This document shows, piece after piece, positions 1 to 8,190 of a stretch of DNA of 64,000 nucleotides (positions within the stretch are counted from its first letter, which is position 1; each line of letters begins with the position of its first letter). This stretch comes from Paenibacillus sp. 32352. GTDB lineage: Bacteria > Bacillota > Bacilli > Paenibacillales > NBRC-103111. A program made the position numbers and the translations under genes. Where the stretch lies: contig NZ_MZNT01000004.1 of the NCBI RefSeq assembly GCF_002042965.1, forward strand, positions 372,001 through 436,000. The letters are read 5' to 3'. The notes beneath the pieces were generated by a model. The model was not told the DNA's origin. It searched no databases and saw only the letters and a program-made list of their open reading frames with translations.

Positions 1-124
1 AGGAAACTCTCTCACTTTGCTCACGGCTATGCGTAACCAATTCGATATGTACGGCGCCCGATCGAGCGAGAGAGGCAGCAAACAGCATTCCAAGCGCTCC
101 CGCTCCTATGATTCTGACTTTCAT
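1..124 (-). CDS. panE: 2-dehydropantoate 2-reductase, N-terminal part (runs off the window)
   Basis: This is the start of ketopantoate reductase, the cytosolic NADPH-dependent enzyme that makes pantoate for pantothenate and CoA synthesis. Only about 41 codons are visible. The translation opens MKVRIIGAGALG, and GAGALG is the dinucleotide-binding loop in the position usual for the PanE/ApbA family. The ATG at 124 follows a purine-rich GGGGGAGAGAAG ribosome site. In Bacillus the panE (ylbQ) and rsfA (ylbO) genes are also close together, which supports both calls. Because only the nucleotide-binding start is visible, another ketopantoate-reductase-family protein cannot be excluded. Confidence 0.75.
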   Translation of the reverse strand, partial: MKVRIIGAGALGMLFAASLARSGAVHIELVTHSREQSERVS

Positions 125-168
125 TTCGCTTCTCTCCCCCAGGTAAACCTTTTCCTTCCATATTAGCA

Positions 169-203
169 AACAAAAGCCCTGCAAGCCAAATGCCTGCAGG
201 GCT
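169..203 (-). terminator. Rho-independent terminator of rsfA
   Basis: Nine-base arms AGCCCTGCA and TGCAGGGCT pair around an 11-base loop. On the minus strand they are followed by TTTTGTTT. It sits five bases past the rsfA stop codon. Confidence 0.8.
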
Positions 204-207
204 ATGC

Positions 208-861
208 TTATTCTATTCTTTCCAGATTACCGTTAGCATCCATTTTGAACCGCGGCTTGTTCTCGTCTTCCTCCTCTACGAGAAATGCCAGCTTACGGGC
301 ACGATCCATAATTTGTATGAGCGCTTTGTAGTCGTCATTAACGACCCGATAATCGGTCTCGACTTCGTTAACCTGCTTATTCAAAATATCATTCTCGCTC
401 CGCAGGCGGTCCAGCTCATCCTGTTTCTCGCTTAATTCTTTCTCGAGATGACGAATATGCCGCGACATTTCTTGATAAGTGCCTTTCCATTGACGCAAAA
501 AACGTATGACGGCATCGATAGAGATAGACTCTTCCACAAACGCATCGCTGGGCTTCACTTGCTCCGAATGAGCATGGTCCAATACAGCGGTGTTGTTGGA
601 TACAGCCGCGTAAGCCGAATGTTTTTTCTGCTGATTGCGCTTTTGCCGCTGCGACTTAGCTATCTGAATAGCAGCCTCGTATTTTTTCCTTACGAAACTA
701 TTCCAACGAAAGCCGCAGGCCGCTGCCGTTCTTCCTATTTTTTCGCCGACTTCCTCAAAAGCGGTTAGCTGTGTACTTCCTTCGCGGATATGACGCAGTG
801 TCACCTCCGCCAATATCAAATCATCTTCATCGCTCCAAGCATCTTGTCTTATAGCTGTCAT
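208..861 (-). CDS. rsfA: RsfA-family prespore transcription regulator
   Basis: This 217-residue protein belongs to the RsfA/YlbO family, Myb-like DNA-binding regulators of forespore genes in Bacillus. Residues about 5-65 form the SANT/Myb-like helix-turn-helix, with conserved tryptophans in QDAWSDEDD and FRWNSFVRK. A basic linker follows, and residues about 115-190 form a long coiled coil, probably for dimerisation. The ATG at 861 follows AGGAGG at 11 bases. A sigma-F/G-like promoter is visible upstream at 988-1017, which fits the known forespore expression of the B. subtilis gene. Next to panE, as in the ylb region of Bacillus. Confidence 0.85.
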   Translation of the reverse strand: MTAIRQDAWSDEDDLILAEVTLRHIREGSTQLTAFEEVGEKIGRTAAACGFRWNSFVRKKYEAAIQIAKSQRQKRNQQKKHSAYAAVSNNTAVLDHAHSEQVKPSDAFVEESISIDAVIRFLRQWKGTYQEMSRHIRHLEKELSEKQDELDRLRSENDILNKQVNEVETDYRVVNDDYKALIQIMDRARKLAFLVEEEDENKPRFKMDANGNLERIE

Positions 862-987
862 ACAAAAGCAGTCCTCCTAACCCCTGGGTATCAATCATCC
901 ATGCATCTATCGAAAGTAAGACGTGGAATGTTGCGTTACTTCATCTCTATGCCCATAGTAGAGTTCATAGAATCTTTTTCTACTATT

Positions 988-1017
988 TTGTATTGCCATT
1001 TTTTAAGGGACTCATAC
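988..1017 (-). promoter_or_regulatory. Possible sigma-F/sigma-G promoter of rsfA
   Basis: Read on the minus strand, GTATG (positions 1017-1013) lies 15 bases before GGCAATACAA (997-988). The forespore sigma consensus is roughly GwATA, 15 bases, GGnrAnAnTw, so most key positions match. The predicted leader is about 120 bases. This rests on motif match and gene identity only. Confidence 0.45.
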
Positions 1018-1092
1018 ATGTTTTTGTGCGGATTAGGGTAACCTAGGCATGCAAGCGATAAAATTGTTTTTAATTTCGTCACCGATTGGACG

Positions 1093-1121
1093 TTTACAGG
1101 CATTGACGCAGCAGTTATAAT
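1093..1121 (+). promoter_or_regulatory. Sigma-A promoter of the DUF2626 gene
   Basis: TTTACA at 1093-1098 is separated by exactly 17 bases from a perfect TATAAT at 1116-1121. It lies about 80 bases before the start codon at 1200. The rest of the 338-base gap between rsfA and this gene (862-1199) shows the possible rsfA promoter and no further ORF or RNA that I can support. Confidence 0.75.
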
Positions 1122-1199
1122 GTCTAATAGTAAAGTGCCGAAGTGAGAAAATATGCTAAAATGGCAGAACTTTCTACATAACTCTAAGGGGGAAGCAGA

Positions 1200-1430
1200 A
1201 TGGATCGCATGTTTCGCGTTCTTGGATTCTGGACGCTGGTCATTGGTTTGATGGCGTTAGCCGGTGATATGATTCCGATGGCGTTGCTCTTTTTTGCTCA
1301 AACGGCAATCTTCGTACTGCTAGGGTATTTGAAACTATCCGAACGTACCTACATATTGCTTTTTTGGGGGTACATGATTCTTTCATTTACCGGCTTTACG
1401 TATTGGTCATTTTTCAAAATGTCCATCTAG
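1200..1430 (+). CDS. Small membrane protein, DUF2626 family (YqgY-like)
   Basis: A 76-residue, strongly hydrophobic protein with three likely membrane helices. The opening MDRMFRVLGFW and the central LGYLKLSERTYI resemble the DUF2626 family of small Bacillales membrane proteins, which includes B. subtilis YqgY. The function is unknown. The ATG follows AAGGGGGAAGCAGA. It is a single-gene unit with a clear sigma-A promoter upstream and a hairpin terminator downstream that it shares with the convergent methyltransferase gene. Confidence 0.75.
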   Translation: MDRMFRVLGFWTLVIGLMALAGDMIPMALLFFAQTAIFVLLGYLKLSERTYILLFWGYMILSFTGFTYWSFFKMSI

Positions 1431-1440
1431 TCAGGGAAAA

Positions 1441-1475
1441 AAAGGTGAGCTGCCTTATGGCAGCTCACCTTTTTT
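1441..1475. terminator. Bidirectional terminator overlapping the methyltransferase stop codon
   Basis: The 14-base arms AAAGGTGAGCTGCC and GGCAGCTCACCTTT surround a TTAT loop and are flanked by A and T runs on both sides. The loop and one arm hold the last codons and the stop of the minus-strand gene ending at 1455, so that coding end doubles as half of the terminator. Confidence 0.85.
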
Positions 1476-2573
1476 TTGAATCAGCACCTTGAACAGTTCG
1501 CTCATCTGATCGCTTAGCAGCAGCTGCCGGATTGCCCGGTTCCTTCGAGCCACAGGACTGAACGGGTCCGTTGAGACATGATCCTGCAGCAAATCAAGAA
1601 TTCCGTTCTCCACCAGAAATTGCTTCTGCGTCATGTAGCTTTGTACCCGGAGCCCGACGGTCTCTCCCGCCTCCGCCAAAGCCGTAAAATCCACGTGTGA
1701 CGTCATATCCTGCTCGCCGGGATTGGCATAGGGATCGTCGGAGGCTCTATGACTTCTGTAGCACATGAAGGTGCCATTCATTCTATGAGGGGCAAGCAGC
1801 TCCCTTGTCTCATCTCCATAATCCACCGTAATCACTTGTCCGCTCCCTAGCGAACTGCCGATGCTCCGCATCCACGAGGCCGCGCCGCTATTGATTTCCC
1901 ATCGCTGGCCTTCCAGAAAGCTGAGCTGCTGGCGTTCAATAACTCGCAGTAACGCCGGGTCCTCGAGTCTCATTAATCTCTCACGGAAAGCACTGGATGG
2001 TTCATCCCATTCCACATAAATTTCGTGCGGCTCTCCATTCCTGAACTCCATGCGGTGAACGGCAAACGCATCCGGCAGTTCATTAGACAAGACGATAGTA
2101 TCTGTCCATGGGCCGCCTTCGATCCATTCCGCTTCGCTTAACCAGCTGATCTGCCGTATATGTTCCTTACATTCCTCCGCTTGAAGCATACGGTGGTGCA
2201 GGCTTCTTTCTACGCAAATATATCGGACTCGGCGGTAAAGGTCCGGCGCTGTACGCTCCAGCTCGTCCAATAACAGCCTTGCAAGTCTTCCGGTACCTCC
2301 GCCCCATTCCACTATATTCAAGGGCCTCTCAGGGCCTAATTCTTTCGTTTGAGAGGCAATATAGCGCGCCAGTATCTCTCCCATCAAACCGCCAATGGAA
2401 GAGCTGGTATAAAAGTCTCCGTCACGTCCAATTTTGCTTTTCCCATTCATATAGTAACCGTATTCCGGATGATATAAGCACAGCTCCATATAGTCGTAAA
2501 AGCGGATAGCCCCTGCCGGACTTTGTCCGATCCGTTGTTTAATTACTTCGATAAGCGCCTGATTCCCTGCCAT
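1455..2573 (-). CDS. MidA/NDUFAF7-type SAM-dependent methyltransferase
   Basis: A 372-residue class I methyltransferase of the MidA (DUF185) family, whose mitochondrial member NDUFAF7 methylates an arginine in complex I. Bacterial targets are not established. The N-terminus carries the family-typical YHPEYGYY and GDFYTS motifs. WGGGTGRLA at about residues 90-98 is the SAM-binding loop. An upstream ATG at 2627 would give a longer product, but the ATG at 2573 has a good ribosome site (AGGGGGATCAAA), so I start there. The gene stands alone, divergent from the lipoprotein gene. Confidence 0.8.
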   Translation of the reverse strand: MAGNQALIEVIKQRIGQSPAGAIRFYDYMELCLYHPEYGYYMNGKSKIGRDGDFYTSSSIGGLMGEILARYIASQTKELGPERPLNIVEWGGGTGRLARLLLDELERTAPDLYRRVRYICVERSLHHRMLQAEECKEHIRQISWLSEAEWIEGGPWTDTIVLSNELPDAFAVHRMEFRNGEPHEIYVEWDEPSSAFRERLMRLEDPALLRVIERQQLSFLEGQRWEINSGAASWMRSIGSSLGSGQVITVDYGDETRELLAPHRMNGTFMCYRSHRASDDPYANPGEQDMTSHVDFTALAEAGETVGLRVQSYMTQKQFLVENGILDLLQDHVSTDPFSPVARRNRAIRQLLLSDQMSELFKVLIQKKGELP

Positions 2574-2642
2574 TTTGATCCCCCTGTCATGCCGCCATGT
2601 GCCATGTTCACAGCATAGTAAAAACATACATCTTAATCACTA

Positions 2643-2671
2643 AAGACAAAATGAACCATAGTCGATATAAT
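2643..2671 (+). promoter_or_regulatory. Sigma-A-like promoter of the lipoprotein gene
   Basis: AAGACA at 2643-2648, a 17-base spacer, then TATAAT at 2666-2671. It lies about 48 bases before the TTG start at 2719. Confidence 0.5.
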
Positions 2672-2718
2672 GAAGGTTGTTTCTGTTTCTTGAATTCAAG
2701 TTGGAAGGAGCCACCCTT

Positions 2719-3684
2719 TTGCAAGCCTACCGCAAGCATTTCATCTCTGTTACTTTACTCTTACTGTTGTCCACAATGATCATCCTCGCAGGCTGTACGG
2801 ATCATAAGCAGCTGAAGCAGGATTTATTGCAAGCTGTTGCCAAGCAGCAAGACATTGCCAGCTATCAGTTCGAAGGGGCTATCGAGCTGCATGCCGATTC
2901 TTCGCTGCTAGGACAAGCCAACCCGCTGACCGTATCTTTATTCTCCTTAATGAAGGAGAGCAAGATTGATTACAAAGGGGTTACTGCGCTTGAGCCGGCC
3001 CGTATGGAAACGAATCTTACGATAACGCCCGCCGGAGGCTCACCGATCAGCGTTCCTGTTCTCATTAAAGATAGCAAATTGTTTTTCCAGATGCCACCAT
3101 TAAATAAGGCCGACGAATATATGATGCTTCCTATTCAGAACAAGCAAGCTTCTGACGCTGGTAAGGATCCTTTGAAAAACACCGGGCAATTGACGGCGAG
3201 CCTCACCCAGCAGCTGTATAAGGACGTAGATCCCGAATGGCTGCAGGCTCCCAAAGACTCTGGCACTTTGCCGGACGGAACACCTGCCAAACGCATTACG
3301 CTGGATATTAACAAGAAGAATGAGCAGGCTGTCACAGAATACATGAGCAAATCGGTCATTCCCGGCCTGCTCGAAATTGTTAAAACCAACGGCTTGGCAT
3401 CCGAGGCTTCCATGAAGGCCTGGTCTGCAAGCCTTAGCCAGCTGAAAATCAAAGCCCCCAGCACGATTACCCTGTCTATGGACCAAAACGGATTTATCCG
3501 GGAGCAGCAGTGGAATTTGACCTTTACCGCGGGGAACAGCACTAATGAAAACCATGTAACATGGACTTATTCGATATCTGATATCAATACCAATCCTGCG
3601 TTTACTATGGAAACACCGGCTAAGGTCAAATCATTGGAGGACCTGCTCCGCTTGGTGAAGCCTGCGAATACCGCTAAACCTTAA
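2719..3684 (+). CDS. Secreted lipoprotein of unknown function
   Basis: A 321-residue lipoprotein. I choose the TTG at 2719 because GGAAGGAG lies eight bases before it. The ATG at 2677 has no such site and would add residues ahead of the signal peptide. The signal sequence has a basic start (QAYRKHF), a leucine-rich core and a lipobox LAGC with the lipidated Cys at residue 26. The mature part resembles the beta-rich, LolA/LppX-like lipoproteins of Bacillales in general layout (VSVPVLIKDSKLFFQMP, then alternating hydrophobic strands), but I do not recognise a named family. A terminator follows at 3704. Confidence 0.75.
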   Translation: MQAYRKHFISVTLLLLLSTMIILAGCTDHKQLKQDLLQAVAKQQDIASYQFEGAIELHADSSLLGQANPLTVSLFSLMKESKIDYKGVTALEPARMETNLTITPAGGSPISVPVLIKDSKLFFQMPPLNKADEYMMLPIQNKQASDAGKDPLKNTGQLTASLTQQLYKDVDPEWLQAPKDSGTLPDGTPAKRITLDINKKNEQAVTEYMSKSVIPGLLEIVKTNGLASEASMKAWSASLSQLKIKAPSTITLSMDQNGFIREQQWNLTFTAGNSTNENHVTWTYSISDINTNPAFTMETPAKVKSLEDLLRLVKPANTAKP

Positions 3685-3703
3685 ATTTTGCGATGCATTA
3701 TTC

Positions 3704-3733
3704 TACTTCTTCTTTCGGGAAGAAGTATTTTTT
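3704..3733 (+). terminator. Rho-independent terminator of the lipoprotein gene
   Basis: TACTTCTTC and GAAGAAGTA form a nine-base stem with a TTTCGG loop, followed by a run of seven T. Confidence 0.8.
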
Positions 3734-3793
3734 TATCCTTTTTCTCATAAAGTTGTGATAATCTAGTATGGATCTGATCCAGAAAGGAAGCCT

Positions 3794-4897
3794 ATGCCGA
3801 TGAGGCACTTTTCGCAAGCAGCCTGCATCCTGCTGTCCCTTTGTCTTTGCCTTTCCATTTATTCCTCGGCGGCTCTGGCGGCGCCCAATGAGGAAACCAA
3901 ACAGCTTTTGCAAAAAGGGCTGACCGTCTATGAAATCGATCAGGAATTGACCCGAATCGAGGAGCAGCAAAAAAAGCTTCAGCAGCAAATCGACAGCACG
4001 GGGCAGCAGCTCATCCAACAGCAAGCCCGTTCACAAGAGACCCGACAGCATGCCGGCAAAGTGCTCCGTGCTTATTATATGGGGGACCGCGACTCCTTAT
4101 GGATGCTTCTGTTTTCCGTCCAATCCTTCAAGGATGCCCTGTCGACCTTTGAATATTTGCAAATGATTATCATGAGTGATCACGAAACGCTTCAACGGTA
4201 TTTGAACAGCCAGAAGGAGCTGCAGAAGCTCACCGCCTCGCTGCTTGAATCCCAGACAGCCCTGGAGCAATCCAAGGCTCGTTATATCGCCCAAAGAGAG
4301 CAGCAGGTTCAGCTGCAAAAGCAGCTTGACGAAGGATTGGCCAAGCAGGCTTCTTCTACCGCGGTCATACAGGAAATTACCAAGCTCACCGTACAATGGC
4401 AGGACAAGGGCGTTCCTTTGTTCAAAACCTATTTCCGTGCGCTGGCGCAAGCGATGAATCAGCTTCCCGAAATCATCAATGATACGAATGGCGGCAAAAG
4501 CAATCATCTTATCATGAACGGCTTTCAATATACGTTTCAAATTACAGATGAAGAGCTTAATGCCTTCCTCCGCTCCAAAAATCCTTTATTTCAAAATTTA
4601 CATTTCCTGTTTGCCGATTCAAAAGTAATAGCCAAGGGGAAACAAGAGGATATGGAGGTTATGATCAAGGGATCGTATGAGCTGGCGGCCAAAGAAACGC
4701 TGAAGGGCAAATATATCCGATTTCATTTAGAGCAGCTGCAATTCAACGGCTTCGACCTGCCCCAGTCGACCATCGAATCTATGGTTCAGGACTTTGATTT
4801 TGGCATTTATCCGCAAGCCATCGCTTCTTTCCTGCAAGTGACCGATGTTCGGCTGGAGGAAGGAAAGCTCAGCATTATGCTGAAGCTTGCTCTGTAA
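3794..4897 (+). CDS. Exported coiled-coil protein with PcsB-like N-terminus
   Basis: A 367-residue exported protein. A signal peptide with likely cleavage after ALA (about residue 29) precedes long coiled coils at about 35-100 and 130-190, rich in Gln, Glu and Lys. The segment VLRAYYMGDRDSLWMLLFS resembles the coiled-coil domain of PcsB/CwlO-type cell-wall proteins. No NlpC/P60 or CHAP hydrolase domain follows. Instead the last 150 residues start with ITDEELNAFL and look beta-rich, somewhat like lipid-binding DUF2993/LmeA domains. The ATG follows GAAAGGAAG. It is followed at 34 bases by the next gene, so the two are probably cotranscribed. The function is not known; a role at the envelope is an inference. 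Confidence 0.65.
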   Translation: MPMRHFSQAACILLSLCLCLSIYSSAALAAPNEETKQLLQKGLTVYEIDQELTRIEEQQKKLQQQIDSTGQQLIQQQARSQETRQHAGKVLRAYYMGDRDSLWMLLFSVQSFKDALSTFEYLQMIIMSDHETLQRYLNSQKELQKLTASLLESQTALEQSKARYIAQREQQVQLQKQLDEGLAKQASSTAVIQEITKLTVQWQDKGVPLFKTYFRALAQAMNQLPEIINDTNGGKSNHLIMNGFQYTFQITDEELNAFLRSKNPLFQNLHFLFADSKVIAKGKQEDMEVMIKGSYELAAKETLKGKYIRFHLEQLQFNGFDLPQSTIESMVQDFDFGIYPQAIASFLQVTDVRLEEGKLSIMLKLAL

Positions 4898-4931
4898 GGA
4901 AACAGGTCTGTCTAACCGAAAGGAGCTTCGA

Positions 4932-5435
4932 ATGAAACCGATACGGAAATATGGATTAAGCATGGAGCTGCCGGAAGGGAAGCTCCCGGGCTTTTACGCA
5001 CAAATCATTAAAGCATTGGCTGAAAAGTCGCCTCCGTTTGACCGTGACAAGGAGCTGCTTATTTTCTCCACACCCGGGGACAGGGAGCATGCTTACGGCA
5101 TTATGAAGCAGTACAAAATCCCCTTTGATGAGCTGGATCTGCTGCTTCTCCCCGAGCCTGCCTCCCCTGAGCCTGCATTTACCGACTACGGCTTTGTCAG
5201 CCGTTCGGGACATGCCTATGTCTATCAGGATAACGTCTGCCTCTTCACCCTTGAATCAGAGGACCCTTTGGCGGAGCCTGCTCCTGCCCGGCAGCAGATG
5301 GAGGAGCACTTGTTAGCCGTTTGCGAAGATGGCAAGAACACCCTCTTCATAACGGATTGCCAATCGGACGAGCTGATGAGCGGGATCGCGCGTGCGTACC
5401 GCTGCACTGTCAATTTCATTCAGCTGGATCCGTAA
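4932..5435 (+). CDS. Conserved hypothetical protein, 167 aa
   Basis: I do not recognise this family. The ATG at 4932 is chosen over an in-frame ATG at 4887 because AAAGGAG precedes it at good distance and the earlier start lies inside the upstream gene. The protein is soluble, with no signal peptide. It has a proline-rich stretch (LLPEPASPEPAF) in the middle and alternating hydrophobic segments such as LLIFSTPGD and NTLFITD that suggest an alpha/beta fold. It is probably cotranscribed with the coiled-coil gene just upstream. Confidence 0.6.
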   Translation: MKPIRKYGLSMELPEGKLPGFYAQIIKALAEKSPPFDRDKELLIFSTPGDREHAYGIMKQYKIPFDELDLLLLPEPASPEPAFTDYGFVSRSGHAYVYQDNVCLFTLESEDPLAEPAPARQQMEEHLLAVCEDGKNTLFITDCQSDELMSGIARAYRCTVNFIQLDP

Positions 5436-5469
5436 GCAAACGGGCCCCACAACATCTTCATTAACAATG

Positions 5470-5520
5470 AAAAAAGCGCAGAGTACGGCTTGTCATAAGA
5501 AGCCTTACACTGCGCTTTAT
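5470..5520. terminator. Bidirectional terminator between convergent genes
   Basis: The arms AAAGCGCAG..GTA..GGCTT and AAGCC..TAC..CTGCGCTTT pair over 19 positions with two mismatches around a 10-base loop, with A and T runs outside. It serves the gene ending at 5435 and the PhoH-type gene ending at 5532. Confidence 0.75.
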
Positions 5521-5531
5521 TGGGTTACAGG

Positions 5532-6863
5532 TTAAAGCAAATCTGCCGCAAGCTGAGCCAGGTGTGAGCGCTCACCGCGCTCCAGAGTGATATGTCCGCT
5601 GATCTGTTGGCCTTTAAACCGCTCTACGACGTACGTAAGCCCGTTGCTTGAGGCATCCAGGTACGGATGGTCTATTTGCTCGGGATCGCCCAGGAGAACG
5701 ATTTTACTGCCCTCTCCCACCCTCGACACGATGGTCTTGATCTCATGTTTGGATAAATTTTGCGCTTCATCTATGATGATAAATTGCCCCGGTATGGAGC
5801 GCCCGCGAATATAGGTCAAGGCTTCCACTTGAATACTGCCTAGTCCGGCCAATACTTTGTCGATATCACCCGGTTTTTTCGTATCGAATAAAAATTCCAG
5901 ATTGTCATAGATCGGCTGCATCCAGGGCCGCAGCTTCTCCTCCTTCTCCCCGGGGAGGTACCCGATATCCTTGCCCATAGGGACTACAGGTCTGGCAATC
6001 AGCAATTTCTTGTATTTCCTCTCGTCCTCCACTTTCAACAAGCCGGCCGCCAGCGTCAGCAGCGTTTTCCCCGTACCCGCTTTGCCCGTCAACGTGACGA
6101 TCGGGATTTCATCATTCAGCAGAAGCTCCAATGCCATTCTCTGCTGCGCATTGCGCGCGGCAATCCCCCAGATCGGATCGTTGCTCAGAAACAGCGGCTC
6201 CAGCTTCTTCCCATCCGAATTGACCTTAAGGAGCGCCGACTTGGAGGTTCCCATCTCGTCTCTCAAAATAACAAACTCATGCGGATGAAGCGGATACGCC
6301 AGATTTAAAGAGTTTACGCTTAAATACCGGTAGGTGTAAAACTCGTCGATGACCGACGGATGGGCATGAATAGTTAAATACCCCATGTACATATCCGGCA
6401 TATTCACAATCCGGTCCGACAAATAATCCTGCGCGGTTAAACCGAGGACATCCGCTTTGATCCGGACCAGCGTATCCTTGCTGACCATTATAACCGGCTT
6501 GGGGTCCTCCTTCTCCTGCTCTTCCAGATGATAGTTCAGAGCGACTGCCAAAATCCGGTTGTCATTGGTTCCTTCGGCGAATACTTCCTGCAGCTTGGCA
6601 AAGCTGCGATGATTTAATTCTACCTTCAGCTGACCGCCATTGGGGAGCTCAATCCCCTCATATAACCTGCCTTGGGACCGCAAGCTGTCCATCATCCGGG
6701 AGATTTGTCTTGCATTGCGCCCCAGCTCATCCGCATTGCGTTTCTTAGAATCGATCTCCTCCAAGACAATGGCGGGAATGACCACCTCGTTATCCTCAAA
6801 AGCAAAGATTGCGTTAGGATCCTGTAAAAGCACATTGGTATCCAATACAAAAATTTTACTCAT
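5532..6863 (-). CDS. ylaK: PIN-PhoH family ATPase (YlaK type)
   Basis: A 443-residue protein with an N-terminal PIN nuclease domain joined to a PhoH ATPase, the PhoH2 architecture known from mycobacteria as an RNA helicase/RNase. The PIN domain opens KIFVLDTNVLLQDP with catalytic Asp8 and an acidic patch VLEEIDS. Residues about 240-443 hold Walker A GKAGTGKT (260-267) and Walker B IIIDEAQN (Asp365-Glu366). The ATG at 6863 follows GGGAGGGGA. An earlier in-frame ATG at 6905 lacks a site. ylaJ and ylaL flank it as in B. subtilis. The ylaJ gene is divergent, separated by 102 bases. Confidence 0.85.
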   Translation of the reverse strand: MSKIFVLDTNVLLQDPNAIFAFEDNEVVIPAIVLEEIDSKKRNADELGRNARQISRMMDSLRSQGRLYEGIELPNGGQLKVELNHRSFAKLQEVFAEGTNDNRILAVALNYHLEEQEKEDPKPVIMVSKDTLVRIKADVLGLTAQDYLSDRIVNMPDMYMGYLTIHAHPSVIDEFYTYRYLSVNSLNLAYPLHPHEFVILRDEMGTSKSALLKVNSDGKKLEPLFLSNDPIWGIAARNAQQRMALELLLNDEIPIVTLTGKAGTGKTLLTLAAGLLKVEDERKYKKLLIARPVVPMGKDIGYLPGEKEEKLRPWMQPIYDNLEFLFDTKKPGDIDKVLAGLGSIQVEALTYIRGRSIPGQFIIIDEAQNLSKHEIKTIVSRVGEGSKIVLLGDPEQIDHPYLDASSNGLTYVVERFKGQQISGHITLERGERSHLAQLAADLL

Positions 6864-6965
6864 TTGAGTCCCCTCCCAGGCTGGTGTTTGGTTGCCGTTA
6901 TACATAGGAATCGACTAGTAAGGACAAACTAACCAAAGCAATTAAGGGATAGAAAGGAACGATCG

Positions 6966-7508
6966 ATGATGAGAGTGTTTGTCTACTGTGTTGTGTTGTT
7001 GTCAGTATTGGTAGGTTGTAACCAATCACCTAAGAATGGAGCTTCCCCGACTAATGATGTGAATCGACATGTACAAGTGAAGCAAACAGCACCTCAGAAA
7101 AAAGAAATCGTCGATTCCCGGGCCGTCTCCGAACGTTTGGAGCAAATCGCCACCAGCGTACCGCTGGTCGAAGGCGCCAAATGCGTCGTTTTTGGAAACA
7201 CGGCGGTCGTTGGGATCAATTTGCCTCCGGAAATGGACCGTTCCAAAGTGGGAACCATCAAGCTGTCGGTTGCGGAAGCCTTAAAGAAAGATCCTTACGG
7301 TGTAGATGCCATTGTAACAGCCGATATGGATCTGTCCGCAAGAATCGGGAAAATCAGAGATAGCGTTGTTAACGGCAAACCGATAAGCGGTTTTGCACAA
7401 GAAATGGCGGAGATTATCGGACGTATTATGCCGCAAGTTCCCCGAGAAGTAGAGCCGATTTCACCTCCTCAGAGTACAGAGCCTCAAATGCCGAATAAAC
7501 AGATGTAG
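6966..7508 (+). CDS. ylaJ: YhcN/YlaJ-family sporulation lipoprotein
   Basis: A 180-residue lipoprotein with a short signal peptide and lipobox VLVGC (Cys18 counting from the first Met). A low-complexity linker is followed by the conserved YhcN/YlaJ domain, seen in ALKKDPYGVDAIVTADMDL. Family members sit on the spore inner membrane or cortex, and YhcN helps spore outgrowth. The tail is proline- and glutamine-rich. Two adjacent ATGs follow AGAAAGGAACG, and either could be used. It lies divergent to the PIN-PhoH gene, as expected for ylaJ next to ylaK, and ends at a bidirectional terminator. Confidence 0.8.
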   Translation: MMRVFVYCVVLLSVLVGCNQSPKNGASPTNDVNRHVQVKQTAPQKKEIVDSRAVSERLEQIATSVPLVEGAKCVVFGNTAVVGINLPPEMDRSKVGTIKLSVAEALKKDPYGVDAIVTADMDLSARIGKIRDSVVNGKPISGFAQEMAEIIGRIMPQVPREVEPISPPQSTEPQMPNKQM

Positions 7509-7530
7509 GATGAAGAAAAATCATATGGGG

Positions 7531-7563
7531 AAAAAGCCTAGAATAACCATTCTAGGCTTTTTT
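7531..7563. terminator. Bidirectional terminator between ylaJ and ylaL
   Basis: AAAAAGCCTAGAAT and ATTCTAGGCTTTTTT form a near-perfect stem with a four-base loop. The right arm overlaps the last codons and stop of the ylaL-like gene. Confidence 0.85.
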
Positions 7564-8004
7564 CATAGCATCAAAAACTTGCGCATCCAGCTTCTCGGCT
7601 GCGCGCTTATCATAGGTTTTTTCAAATTCGGGCGCGACGGAAATCCGTGAGCCATAGAACATCGCGTCACGTACCGCGGTAATGTCGATATCGAAGCATG
7701 CCAGCTTGAAAGGCACACCCTCCAGCGTCTCGGTTACTTGACGCGCTTTGCCGTAAATGGCATGAACGGACCCTTCGCCAATGTAGGTTACATTGACCAA
7801 TTCATTTTGCCGCAGGTTCGTTACAATTCTCGAACGCTGATCGATAGCAAAGCGAATCGTTTCCGAATCTTTGGCATAAAGCCAGGAAACGGCATTCATG
7901 CTGGGAGAACCCGATTCGAAATCAATGGTACTTAGCAGGGCGAACGTATCTTTCTGCATAGCATCAATTAGCTGCTGCGGGAGAACATTGATCGTTTCCG
8001 CCAT
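7552..8004 (-). CDS. ylaL: Pyridoxamine 5'-phosphate oxidase-fold protein (YlaL-like)
   Basis: A 150-residue protein with the split-barrel flavin-binding fold of the pyridoxamine-phosphate-oxidase superfamily. FALLSTIDFESGSPSMNAVSW and RIVTNLRQNELVNVTYIG are the typical opening strands and helix. Many such proteins bind FMN, haem or F420, and the substrate here cannot be told. The ATG at 8004 follows GGAGGGGAAATC, and the ATG at 8025 has no site. Its place beside ylaJ and ylaK matches B. subtilis ylaL. Confidence 0.75.
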   Translation of the reverse strand: MAETINVLPQQLIDAMQKDTFALLSTIDFESGSPSMNAVSWLYAKDSETIRFAIDQRSRIVTNLRQNELVNVTYIGEGSVHAIYGKARQVTETLEGVPFKLACFDIDITAVRDAMFYGSRISVAPEFEKTYDKRAAEKLDAQVFDAMKKA

Positions 8005-8190
8005 GATTTCCCCTCCTGTGTCCATTGTTAAAATGATCTATATCTGACTTTATTATAACACAGGTACTGCTTGGCAACCACAGAATGCCGTAGCTGCTGC
8101 AAGGATGAACCGGTTATGTAGCTCTATGATAGGGGGACACTCCTTTCAAACGGTATTAATTTATTTTATCGAGTGTGTCCCTTTTATATG

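Noticed and set aside
8120-8180. GGGACACTC / GAGTGTGTCCC inverted repeat as a terminator
   Set aside because: The arms are unequal, the loop is about 28 bases, and no T run follows on the minus strand where the terminator would be needed.
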